Assembly (NCBI GenBank): GCA_034190875.2
Contig: CM067349.1
Span: 25,546,142-25,610,141 of the forward strand
DNA length: 64,000 bases
Source: Urechis unicinctus
Lineage: Eukaryota > Annelida > Polychaeta > Xenopneusta > Urechidae
Direction of reading: 5' to 3'
The translations under genes and the position numbers were made by a program. The notes beneath the pieces were generated by a model. It saw only the letters and a program-made list of their open reading frames with translations. It ran no database searches and was not told the DNA's origin. Positions 1-13,239 of the stretch are shown piece after piece; the first letter of the stretch is position 1; every line of letters starts with the position of its first letter.

Positions 1-30
1 ATATGCATATATATAGATATATATGATATA

Positions 31-75
<45 letters not shown>

Positions 76-83
76 AATATATA

Positions 84-123
<40 letters not shown>

Positions 124-142
124 TACATATATATATATACCA

Positions 143-181
<39 letters not shown>

Positions 182-182
182 A

Positions 183-225
<43 letters not shown>

Positions 226-250
226 TATATGTATATGTATACATTTCTAT
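1..250. repeat. AT-rich microsatellite
   Basis: Almost pure (AT)n with a few interruptions fills the left edge. It lies in the intron just before the first recognisable methyltransferase exon. Open frames across it are artefacts of the dinucleotide. Confidence 0.95.
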
Positions 251-256
251 ATACAG

Positions 257-2170
257 GTATTTGAACCGGGTTGATGTTGACTGCGCTGAAGTTGAACAGA
301 TTGGAAACGCAGAAGACGGCGGCTGGAATGTATGTGTAGCGGGCCCCTACAAACCATACCCATCCAAATGTTTAGTCTACTCATTCGGGTGCGTGTGTTT
401 GTTTTGCATTCTAATGCTGGATTGTTTTACATTATAATTTTGTATCTCACTTTTTCAACCAAATGTAACGCCTAAGTTCTATAATCTACAGATTCAGCAA
501 CCGGTCGTATTTGCAAGCAAGCGTCTTTAAAGCGCATGGATGCGTGGTGCGATCGATGGACCGGAAGTAAGTCACATATAAATTGTGTGATTAGCAGTCC
601 AAGTGACAAAACTAGCTTGTCGTCAAGCCATGTATTAACCTTACTGGTCCACAGGCCAGGTAGCTATCTAGCTGGTCCTTAGAGCAGGTGATAAACTAGC
701 TGGTCCTCAAGCCATGTCCATTATATCTGGTCCTCAGGCAAGGTGACTAAAGGATCTTTCGCCCATGTGACAAACTAACTTTTACTCAGGCCAGGTAACA
801 ACCTGCTGTTCCTCAGGCCAGGTAAAATATTTAATTCTCCTTTGGCAAAGTGACAAAGTAAACTGGCCCTCATTCCAGGAAGCAAAGTAACTTACTGATC
901 CTCAGGTCATGTTGCTAACTTATTGACTTATATTAACTTGACCGGCCGATACTCGAATTAGTCATGGCCCATATTCGATTGCACACCGGTTGATCATGCA
1001 AATGTCACGCAGGATTGTAAATGACGATGCAGCCAGCTGCCGTTTATTCTTTATGACTGATTATCGACCACGAACGACGTGTATTGGCAATTGGAGTGAA
1101 AACCAACTGCTGGGGAAGTTTAATGCTAACTGGGATTTCAATTTCTTAATCAAAGTTAGCATTGCGTTTACGATCTGATCAAACTTTGCATAAACGTCAT
1201 GTATTGCTCTTAATGCCGTTCTATGCCGTGTACAGACTGGAGGCAGATACGTTTGGACAGCATCTTCGCAATTTCCAGGAAGATGACGTGAGTTTCAAGG
1301 CGTCCTTAGCATAATGAGCTAACATGTAGGGCATAACGAATGTAAGCTACCATGTCAGGTATGACGGATGGAAGCTAACATGTTATGTGTGACGAATGGA
1401 AGCTGACATATAAGAATGACGAATGGAAGCTGACATGTTAGGTATGAAGGATGAAAGCTGACATGTTAGGTAATACGCTTGGAACCTAACATGTTAGGTA
1501 TGACGAATGGAAGCTGACATGATAGGTATGACGAATGGAAGCTGACATGTTAGGTATTACGAATGGAAGCTGACATGTTAGTTATGTCGGATGGGAGCTG
1601 ACATATTTGGCATGACGAATGGAAGCTGACATGTCAGGTGTGACGAATGGAAGCTGACATATTAGGAATGACGAATGTAAGCTGACATATTAGGAATGAC
1701 GAATAGAAGCTGACATGTTAGGCATGGCAAATGGAAGCTGACATATTAGGTAAGACGAATCCAACCTGACATGTTACGTATGATGTTATGACATGTCATT
1801 TTGATATTCTGATTGATCTCAATGCAATTAATGGATGAAGTTTAAATCCAAAAGCGTCACTTTCCAGGTGATCATAGACTATTTGAAATATGACCTCGAT
1901 GAGTGGGAATCTTTGGAAGTAATGTGCCGCGACAAATCGCTGGTTAGAGTGAAGCAGCTTGCTTTGGGAGTATACCTAAATGAGCTTCAGACCATCGCGC
2001 CTACACTGACTTACTTTTATTCGCTACTAGAACAGCTCGATCAATTAGGCTTCCGGAAGTGGTATTCTCATACGAATACGGATGGAGTGTACATGTCCCG
2101 TCGAAGCAACATGTTCATCCCCTGTTGCTTCCATATGGTCTTTATCAACACGAACTTTATATTCGGGTGA
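257..2170 (+). CDS. METTL24: METTL24-like methyltransferase, copy A (5' partial, divergent)
   Basis: Split gene, probably a secretory-pathway member of the Methyltransf_22 family; its 5' end lies outside the window. Exons I can support: 257-388 (motif DGGWNVC, then CLVYSFG), 492-566, about 1013-1117 (weak boundaries), 1236-1287 and 1868-2170. The 257, 492 and 1868 exons match copy B (2385-4495) in position, phase and, for the second, exact length (75 nt). The last exon carries the VIIDYLKYD segment, where the family has a V.KIDIE..EW motif; here two residues are missing and the acidic pattern has changed. The AFDPS-like motif at the end of the 492 exon is also eroded. Stop at 2168-2170, with an AATAAA at 2190-2195. 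It may be a degenerating or neofunctionalised paralogue. Family assignment is from remembered motifs; the middle exons are inference. Confidence 0.62.
600..935. repeat. degenerate ~29-bp minisatellite in intron
   Basis: Repeated core resembling ctcaggccaggtgacaaact followed by agctggtc, about a dozen very uneven copies. It lies inside an intron of methyltransferase copy A. Confidence 0.75.
1312..1790. repeat. 28-bp minisatellite in intron
   Basis: About 17 copies of a 28-bp unit with core gacgaatggaagctgacatg. It sits between the last two exons of methyltransferase copy A. Copies differ by scattered substitutions, so it is old rather than freshly expanded. Confidence 0.9.
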
Positions 2171-2189
2171 GTTATTGTCTCAAGTATTC

Positions 2190-2195
2190 AATAAA
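2190..2195 (+). terminator. polyadenylation signal of methyltransferase copy A
   Basis: AATAAA 20 bases after the stop codon of the last exon. Confidence 0.6.
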
Positions 2196-2384
2196 CACTT
2201 GGGTGAGCTGTTTGTACGAGCATTGACCTATGTCCAGTTGGAGGAAGTACTAAGTAGACCAGGGCATTGATTTCAGTCAAAACTATCAGATATCGATTAT
2301 ACATTATGGAGAGAAAGCTTACTCGCCTATTCTTATCTTAGTGTTCTCAATACGCATTACTTAAGTTACTTGTGTTGTGTGCAG

Positions 2385-4495
2385 CCCAGTTACACCGCTA
2401 CCACCACTGGAGCTTGACCACCCATCGCTATCTAACTCACATAGCGCTGCTAGGTCAACCGCGCGTCCGATTACTACCAAAAGTAAAGCCCAATCTCACG
2501 GGGACACTCCACCGGAAATCAGTTTCCTTCCCGATGCCCGAAATTTGTCAAATATATCGACGGAATTCACAATTATTCAAAAGCAAGCGTATGATATACC
2601 AGAAGATAATAATGACATTAACCCAGCTTTGAAAAGCAAACGTGCTGCTTCTCTCTTCATAAAGTGAGTCTTCGAATCAGAAAGACAATATACTGAATGA
2701 ACGAGCAGTTAATGATAACACATTTTTCACTATGACTGGCGGCTGATTTGATCGGAAGCCATGCAAGTAATAACGTGAAAACTTAATTCTTTGTTGTTCT
2801 AGTTATATTCGAACAATGCAGGTGCGCTGCCCCGCGCCTGTACGCCTTGGGCATCAAAAGGACGGCGGCTGGGACGTGTGTAACACTCCTCCCTATAACC
2901 TCGAGCAAAACTGCACCGTGTATTCGTTTGGGTGAGAACCATATACATTTATCATTTACCTGTTTAAGTACGACGGAGTGAGTAGCAACTTCGTCAGATC
3001 CACCTGACAGCTTCGAAGACATATTCACTTCACTCATAAAGCAATGGTTAATTCATCAGAAACATTGTGGATTCGTTGAAGGACTAATTGCAACATGTGT
3101 TTGAATGAAAGGGTGCATCTCATTTAGGGAGCGTAATTTCTCCTCTGATATGTATTTATAGCAGCTTTAGGCCAACAATTCCTACATGCATCCAGTATTC
3201 TTGTTACTATGCTAAATGAAAATAATAATTCTGTGTTTTTATAAAGAATCGGTGGAGACTGGAGTTTTGACGATGCAGTTGTAACGAAGCATCATTGCAA
3301 TGTATACGCCTTTGATCCCACGTAAGTACGCCCATGATCAGCTTGACATTCTCGTTAAATAGATTATAATACAGATAATGTTCAAGTCGTTGCTGGGTGT
3401 CCAATGATCACTCTATCTGATTAAGAGTAAGACATAGAAAACAGCGGTTGTATTGCTGTTTAAATGGTTAAATGTTGGTATACACTATCTGTCAGAACTT
3501 CTTCGTCGTCCCACCAAAACGATTTCAACGTACGGTGTCAAGTCCCACAGCTAATCCGACGTTTGTCATCTTCAACAATCACGCAATGAATGTCTGTTTT
3601 GATATTTACATTGCTGTTAGATTCCGTTGTATGTTTGGTATGGATGGCGTGTTACGATCATGCTGATTGCTCTATCCATGGAACAAAACGCAATTAACAT
3701 CAGGCTTGGTTTGAAATATACCAGCCACAAACCGCAACCATTGTTTCCTTGTTAAATCTGCTATTTTTAGAATCAAGTTGAAGGAACATAAACGTCTGGA
3801 GAGGATTGCTTTCTTCCCACTCGGACTGGGAGGTACCAACAGAATTGGAGTAGTTTCCAAACTCCCACTGAGGACATTCAGACAATATCTGGAGAAATTC
3901 CGCCACACTGGGGTTGGTACATGATACCTTATTTACAACTCTAACGGTACAGACTTGGTGTCCATTCGTTTGAAAAACGACGTGCAGTTAATTGTATGAA
4001 TTGATACGTATGCAAATGGTATGCAGTTAACGGGTGAATAATTATACGGGAAAAAATCAAAACATGACGGTAGTATGGAAAGAATTGATAGAAGGTGGAA
4101 TGTCTGATTGCTATGCGCATTATTTGTACAAATATTATTCATGGGTTCAAACAGAATCCTTACCTGTTTTACCGTTTCAGAAGGTAATCGACGTTGTCAA
4201 GATCGATATTGAGTACAGTGAGTGGCAAGCATTGGACACCATGGCGCACGACGGGTCTCTGTCTAACGTCAAGCAACTTATGTTCGAAATCCATACTGAA
4301 GAGGTGAGGAAGAAAAAATCGGTGACTTCACACTTTGTATATTACTGGAGGATCATTCGCAATCTCCATAAACTCGGTTTCCGATTATGGCACACCGACA
4401 TGAATACGCACGGTCCCTTTATGTTAGATTTCCCACCTAAACAAGTATCGTGCTGCTATGAATTGTATTTCCTCAACATAAATTTTGTGAAATAA
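2385..4495 (+). CDS. METTL24: METTL24-like methyltransferase, copy B
   Basis: Tandem paralogue of copy A with consistent exon phases. Exons: 2385-2663 (Ser/Thr/Pro-rich linker, as expected for a Golgi stem region), 2803-2931 (DGGWDVC, then VYSFG), 3247-3321 (GGDWSFDDA ... VYAFDPT, the family's nucleotide-binding-like motif), 3771-3912 (IAFFPLGLGGTN) and 4181-4495 (VVKIDIEYSEWQAL through to the stop). All introns begin GT and end AG. The KIDIE..EW and AFDP motifs are intact, so this copy looks functional. I could not find its 5' exon with the signal anchor; it may lie between 2171 and 2384 or be shared with upstream exons. AATAAA follows at 4875-4880. The substrate is unknown; a role in the secretory pathway is inferred from the family. 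Confidence 0.8.
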
Positions 4496-5415
4496 CTGGG
4501 AAATGTTTGTTTGTTTGTGTGCACGTGTTTGTGTGTATCTGTGTGTAAGTGTATTTGTATGTGGGTATGTGTGTGTGGTCTTGTTTGTGTGTATGTGTTT
4601 GTGTGATCCATTGAGACATAATGCGGTAGTTTTAATGAGACAATGAGTGAGAGCTGATGAGACATAATGAAACGGTCTATCGGTGTATAATGTGGTTGGT
4701 CAATTGCATCAGGTCCATTTAGGCATGATGCATCATTAGGATATAATGCATCTGTCGAAGGGGACATAATACGGTTGGTTTGGAGGGACATAATGACATG
4801 GAGGCGATGGGTGTCACATTTTTGAAACCCAACCTCCATCTGTTCATATTGGATGATTTAATTTGATGAAAACGAATAAATGACAGCTGATGTCATCACA
4901 GCTTTGACGACTCAATTCTGCATTGTACTATGAGTTTCATTTTACTAGCAGGAGATCCACTCAAATATGGTTAAGATGCGGTTTATTTATTATCTCTTAT
5001 CACAAAATGACGTGATTTTCGGTTGACTTAGATTCCCTTTATTCCTTATTACTCCAAGCTACAGATTTAAAGGGTTTTAAACAGAGAAAAAGAGAAGTGA
5101 TATCCGATTATGATTATGATTTCCCTATTGTCAGTCCAAACGCTTGTTATATTATTCACTTCCATTTCCTAAAGAAAACCAGAAAAAGATCAAAACATGA
5201 CAGGTCGCCTCAACTTTCCACCAAGTTCGCTCTTCACAGTATAAGCAAAGAGTTTATTTCATGCTAAGAGGGCCCACTCGCGCCTACGCCCAAGAAAATA
5301 TGTAAAGCCACAACCTGTGAGCCGCGTGTTGCTTTTTATAGCGTCTCTTAAAACCACGTGGAATTCTTTGATTAATTCGGATCCTGGTTTGCTCGACAAT
5401 TCAGATGACTTCATA
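4496..5415. other. intergenic, no gene seen
   Basis: 3' flank of methyltransferase copy B. It starts with a degenerate TG-rich run (4,500-4,610) and the AATAAA at 4875. I looked on the - strand for kinase or other exons downstream of the BAMBI-like cassettes and saw none. Confidence 0.6.
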
Positions 5416-6770
5416 TCTTTAATAGACGCCGAGCCGCGAGACGTAGGATCTACACCGTTGTGCTTTCGTTGATTTCGTGGTATCGTCATCTGATGACGGG
5501 CGTGTATTGCACTCAGTTTCATATTCACCACATACCTTGTCAGAGCGCTCTTAGCCCAGCTTATAAGCTATTTGACATATGATGGAATGAACCAAAACTT
5601 GTCATTTCATCGATCTACCCACATGATCACCAGCTTCACCTCATCCACAACTTCCACTTGCCCCTCAGGAACTTGGTGTATTTATAATATTATTAGGGAT
5701 GTACTTTATAAGGCGATTATAAGCTCTTTGGTATAAGATTGAGGGAACCAAAACTTGTCATATCATCGATCTACCCAAATGATCACCAGCTTCAATTCAT
5801 CAGAGCTCCACAACTTCCACTTGCCCCTCAGAAACTTGGTGGATTTATAGTACTATTAGGGATGTACTTTATAAGGTGGATACATCATTTATTCTTAAAG
5901 CTCTACTATTTAGGGTGGATAAGTCATCTTTTGTCACGGCTATGTACTTTGGTCATACATTTTTCCGAAACTAATCACCTCAAATCTGTTTCTATGCGTG
6001 CCTCGAACCGCAGCGTGGTGACTAGTTTCAGCAGCTCTATATCAGGAACTCCCACGGACATTCTTTAAAAGAATATCAAAACATTTCCTCTTAGAACTGA
6101 ACATCAGTGATATCCTCTAAGTGAAACACAGCCGGCCGTCTGTGTTGTTTTTACGGCAATTATTTAGTCAAAGAATGAATTTTTATGAGACATGATATAT
6201 ATACCAGATATGGCACGTTGCAGATGCTATTAGTCACCTGAAGCTGAAACTGGACACAATTTGGCTGATTATACCCAGAATTATTTGATCCAGCCGCTAC
6301 TCATTAGCATAATTTTGAAAACTTGGTTCAGAGGTTGTTTTTTATGTGCAGATATCAATCGGTTAGGGATAATTCGTTATTTCTAATACAAAGAAATGGT
6401 AGAAATCGGCCAATATTGGCAACAAGACAACAATGGCAACAAAATAATAATATTTGCACGAAATATTCGAAAATGTATGTTTAAGGTGCCTAAGCAATAT
6501 GCTTTCGTTGCATTGTATGTTTTATTTCAATCTGATATATTATACCAGACAATAAGTATTGTGACAACACCGACATCCTGGTAACCATAACACATAACAA
6601 ATAAAAGCCCACAAACAATCATTGTTCTACGAACAACAACGAACATGGGAGAGATGACAATCGTTCCACTGGTCCCAACCAGTGTACAGTCTATAACAAA
6701 CTCACAACTCATCCAAAGTGATTCTGTAAAAGGTCACGCACACACACGTACCCACAAACTCACACGCACA

Positions 6771-6843
<73 letters not shown>

Positions 6844-6876
6844 ACACACACATACATAAACATAGATGGCTTCATA
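5416..6876. repeat. tandem non-coding unit, copy 1 (with CA microsatellite)
   Basis: First of four direct repeats. It begins near the motif agacgccgagccgcgag and ends in a (CA)n run at about 6,768-6,850. It contains its own internal partial duplication at 5,560-5,780. Short frames recur at equivalent places in all four units but vary at their ends and resemble no protein I know; I read the unit as non-coding. Confidence 0.85.
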
Positions 6877-9600
<2,724 letters not shown>

Positions 9601-9621
9601 TTGAATCCTTGCATGATGACG

Positions 9622-10118
9622 TCATACGTTCAGGAGTACCGGTAAGAGTCTGGACTCGCTGGCGTTTGATGACTGATCACTTTCTGGGTAGAGTGAGTTT
9701 TTGTTACATGGCACCTGGACAGCTTTAGCGAGGCGCTTTGGGTGAGGAGTGCTTATTTCTCGCTTACAGCTTAATGTGCCCTGGTTGTATTCTTCAATAT
9801 ATTGATTATGGCGTTTGAGAATATATATCGCGAATATGATTATTGCCAGCAGTACGCATGCGCCAGCTACGGGCACGCCGATGAAGAGGGGGTTGATTGT
9901 ACGGTGGGAGTGCGATGGGGGGTCGTCACTTTTCCTTCGGGGCGGGGAGAGCAGATTTTCATCATCGTCGTCCACGTACTTAAAGTCGTCTTCATCATAG
10001 TAGTTGTCGTCATCATAATAAAGATGGTCGCCCTGAGAAGAGTAGATGCCGATTTTCTCATCATTATCATCATCATTGTCGTCGTCGTCATCAATGTCGT
10101 AGTTTGGAGTGGGCTGAT
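9622..10118 (-). CDS. BAMBI: BAMBI-like pseudoreceptor, C-terminal exon, cassette 1
   Basis: Exon entered through an acceptor at 10119-10120 (phase 1). It encodes an Asp-rich juxtamembrane stretch, then a transmembrane helix beginning PLFIGVPVAGACVLL, then a short tail ending LLPVLLNV and a stop at 9622-9624. The VP(I/V)AG at the start of the helix is shared with BAMBI, the kinase-less decoy of TGF-beta type I receptors. No kinase exon follows on this strand. The last codons could instead hide a donor (GT at 9626-9627), which would add a further exon; I see no candidate for it. It pairs with the ectodomain exon 10364-10657 and is nearly identical to 12077-12570. Confidence 0.75.
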
Positions 10119-10363
10119 CTGAATTTGAACAAACCCACGTTCTATTGGCTACTTATTCAATCAATCGATATACATCCATGAGCAACTACACTCGGTTTTA
10201 GGAGAAGAAGTGCAACACCAGGTTTTTTAGCTATAACGCGCCTCTGATCAATTCTACAAGGGGTCTGTTTCTGCAATTCAATCTGAGTTGAGAGTAAGAC
10301 AAATTATAAATAATTCTCTATTTCAAAGAAAGAAGAGCCGGACTATAGCTATACAGTACTGAC

Positions 10364-10657
10364 TTAGTAACTTGTTGACCCAGGGCGGGTTGGTAGGCAT
10401 CACATCCCTGTTACACCAGTCTCCCTCCTTACAACAGAGTAACACAGGCCAGGAACCTCGGTACGTCTTGGGCCGTCTATTCTCACAGAGTAGCGGCGTA
10501 CGGTCGTCTATGCAGCCCCGTACCACAGCCGGCATGTGTGGATCGTTCTCAGGAGCTAGAGGTAGGTACTGGACGTAACACATGTTTTTAGCTTCACACG
10601 ACCGTTCTGAGTCACGCTGACAGTCGCTTGTGCTACATGTACAGATGATGCTACCCT
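10364..10657 (-). CDS. BAMBI: BAMBI-like ectodomain exon, cassette 1
   Basis: Cysteine-rich three-finger (activin-receptor type) ectodomain: CTCSTSDC near the start, then GCIDDRTPLLC and finally LLCCKEGDWCN followed by MPTNPP, the typical CC(x)4-5CN ending of this fold. Acceptor 10658-10659 and donor 10362-10363 both give phase 1, and the phase-1 donor fits the C-terminal exon exactly. The reading frame also runs open upstream to 10691, but the phase-1 acceptor is preferred because BAMBI genes split just before the first ectodomain cysteines. In this family the product binds TGF-beta/BMP receptor complexes at the cell surface and damps signalling. Confidence 0.8.
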
Positions 10658-10787
10658 CTGTAAACATATGCACGGATTCATTGCCATTCATTGTTCAGCA
10701 TTAAGCCGCACGATTACGTTTTGATTGTCAGCAATTTAATATAGGACAACTCATAATTAGGCTTCAAACATCATAACGTACACGTGG

Positions 10788-12056
10788 ATTAACAGACGCC
10801 GAGTCGCGAGACGTAGGATCTTACCCTTGTGCTTTTGTTGATTTCGTGATATCCTCATCTGATGACGGCCGTGTATTGCACTCATTTTCATATTCACCAG
10901 ACACCTTGTCAGAGCGCCCTTAGCCCAGCTTATAAGCTCTTTGGTATAAGATTGAGGGAACCAAAACTTGTCATTTCATCGATCTACCCAAATGATCACC
11001 AGCTTCAATTCATCAGAGCTCCACAACTTCCACTTGCCCCTCAGAATCTTGGTGGATTTATAGTACTATTAGGGATGTACTTTATAAGGCGGATACATCA
11101 TTTATTCTTAAAGCTCTACTATTTAGGGTGGATAAGTCATCTTTTTCTCAGGACTGTATACATTGATCATTTCCTTGTATATCTATTTTCGTGTCATACA
11201 TTTTTCTGAAATTAATCACCTCAAATCTGTTTCTATGCGTGCATCGAACCGCAGCGTGGTGGCTAGTTTCAGCAGCTCTATATCAGGAACTTCAACGGAC
11301 ATTCTTTAAAAAAATAAATAAATTTCTTCTTAGAACCATTCATCCGAGATATCCTCTAAGTGAAACCCAGCTGGTCGTCTATGTTATTTTTAAGCCAATA
11401 ATTTAGCCAAAAAATGAATTCTTACGAGTCGTGTAAATATACCAAATATGGCACGGTGCAGATGCTATTAGTCACCTGAAGCTGAAACTGGACACAATTT
11501 GGCTGATTATACCCAGAATTATTTGATCCAGCCGCTACTCATTAGCATAATTTTGAAAACTTGGTTCAGAGGTTGTTTTTTATGTGCTGATATCGATCGG
11601 TTAGGGATAATTCGTTAATTCGAATACAAAGAAATGGTAACAATCGGCCAATATTGGCAACAAGACAACAATGGCAACAAAATAATAATAACATTTGTAC
11701 GAGATATCCGAAAAAGTATGTTTAAGGATCCTAAGCAATGCGCTTTCGTTGCATTGTATGTTTTATTTCAATCTGATACATTATACCAGACAATAAGTAT
11801 TGTGACAACACCGACATCCTGGTAACCATAACACATAACAAATAAAAGCCCACAAACAATCATTGTTCTACGAACAACAACGAACATTGGAGAGACGACA
11901 ATCGTTCCACTGGTCCCAACCAGTGTACAGTCTATAACAAACTCACAACTCATCCAAAGTGATTCTGTAAAAGGTCACGCACACTCACACGTACACACAA
12001 ACTCACACGCACACACACACACACACACTCATACACACACACACATACACACGCAT
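10788..12056. repeat. tandem non-coding unit, copy 4 (start of cassette 2)
   Basis: Fourth copy of the ~1.3-kb unit. Its CA tract (12,009-12,053) is short and interrupted, unlike the long pure tracts of copies 2 and 3. It joins cassette 2 exactly as copy 3 joins cassette 1, so the duplicated segment is unit plus both exons (8,253-10,787 and 10,790-13,238). Confidence 0.87.
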
Positions 12057-12076
12057 TGAATCCTTGCATGATGACG

Positions 12077-12570
12077 TCACACGTTCAGCAGTACCGGTAA
12101 GAGTCTGGACTCGCTGGCGTTTGATGACTGATCACTTTCTGGGTAGAGTGAGTTTTTGTTACATGGCACCTGGACAGCTTTAGCGAGGCGCTTTGGGTGA
12201 GGAGTGCTTATTTCTCGCTTACAACTTAATGTGCCCTGGTTGTATTCTTCAATATATTGATTATGGCGTTTGAGAATATATATCGCGAATATGATTATTG
12301 CCAGCAGTACGCATGCGCCAGCTACGGGCACGCCGATGAAAAGGGGGTTGATTGTACGATGGGAGTGCGATGGGGGGGCGTCACTTTTCCATCGGGGCGG
12401 GGAGAGCAGATTTTCATCATCGGCGTCCACGTACTTAAAGTCGTCTTGATCATAGTAGTTGTCGTCATCATAATAGAGATGGTCGCCCTGAGAAGAGTAG
12501 ATGCCGATTTTCTCATCATCATCATCATTGTCGTCGTCGTCATCAATGTCGTAGTTTGGAGTGGGCTGAT
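12077..12570 (-). CDS. BAMBI: BAMBI-like pseudoreceptor, C-terminal exon, cassette 2
   Basis: Near-identical duplicate of 9622-10118: same Asp-rich stretch, transmembrane helix and tail. It is three bases shorter because the Asp/Asn run has one codon fewer. A few substitutions (for example Asp to Ala and Arg to Trp just before the membrane) fall outside the helix. The acceptor at 12571-12572 and the frame are preserved. Confidence 0.75.
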
Positions 12571-12816
12571 CTGAATTTGAACAAACCCACGTTCTATTGG
12601 CTACTTATTCAATCAATCGATAAACATCCATGAGCAACTACACTCGGTTTTAGGAGAAGAAGTGCAACACCAGTTTGTTTTAGCTATAACGCGCCTCTAA
12701 TCAATTCTAAAAGGGGTCTGTTTCTGCAATTCAATCTAAGTTGAGAGTAAGACAAATTATAAATAATTCTCTATTTCAAAGAAAGAAGAGCCGGACTATA
12801 GCTATACAGTACTGAC

Positions 12817-13110
12817 TTAGTAACTTGTTGACCCAGGGCGGGTTGGTAGGCATCACATTCCTGTTGCACCAGTCTCCCTCCTTACAACAGAGTAACACAG
12901 GCCAGGAACCTCGGTACGTCTTGGGCCGTCTATTCTCACAGAGTAGCGGCGTACGGTCGTCTATGCAGCCCCGTACCACAGCCGGCATGTGTGGATCGTT
13001 CTCAGGAGCTAGAGGTAGGTACTGGACGTAACACATGTTTTCAGCTTCACACGACCGTTCTGAGTCACGCTGACAGTCGCTTGTGCTACATGTACAGATG
13101 ATGCTACCCT
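12817..13110 (-). CDS. BAMBI: BAMBI-like ectodomain exon, cassette 2
   Basis: Near-identical duplicate of 10364-10657 with all ectodomain cysteines kept. Visible replacements are Lys to Glu before NMCYV and Asp to Asn in the CNxDVMPT region. Splice sites and phase are conserved. This copy is the closer of the two to the candidate signal-peptide exon at 34,383-34,455. Confidence 0.8.
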
Positions 13111-13239
13111 CTGTAAACATATGCACGGATTCATTTCCATTCATTGTTCAGCATTAAGCCGCACGATTACGTTTTGATTGTCAGCAATTTAATATGGGAC
13201 AACTCATAATTAGGCTTCAAACATCATAACGTGCATGGG

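Noticed and set aside
9622-9700. Type I receptor GS box at the end of the BAMBI-like exon, implying missing kinase exons
   Set aside because: SSNASESRLLPVLL only loosely resembles a GS motif, the frame stops two codons later, and no kinase exon is present downstream; the VPVAG membrane segment fits BAMBI better.
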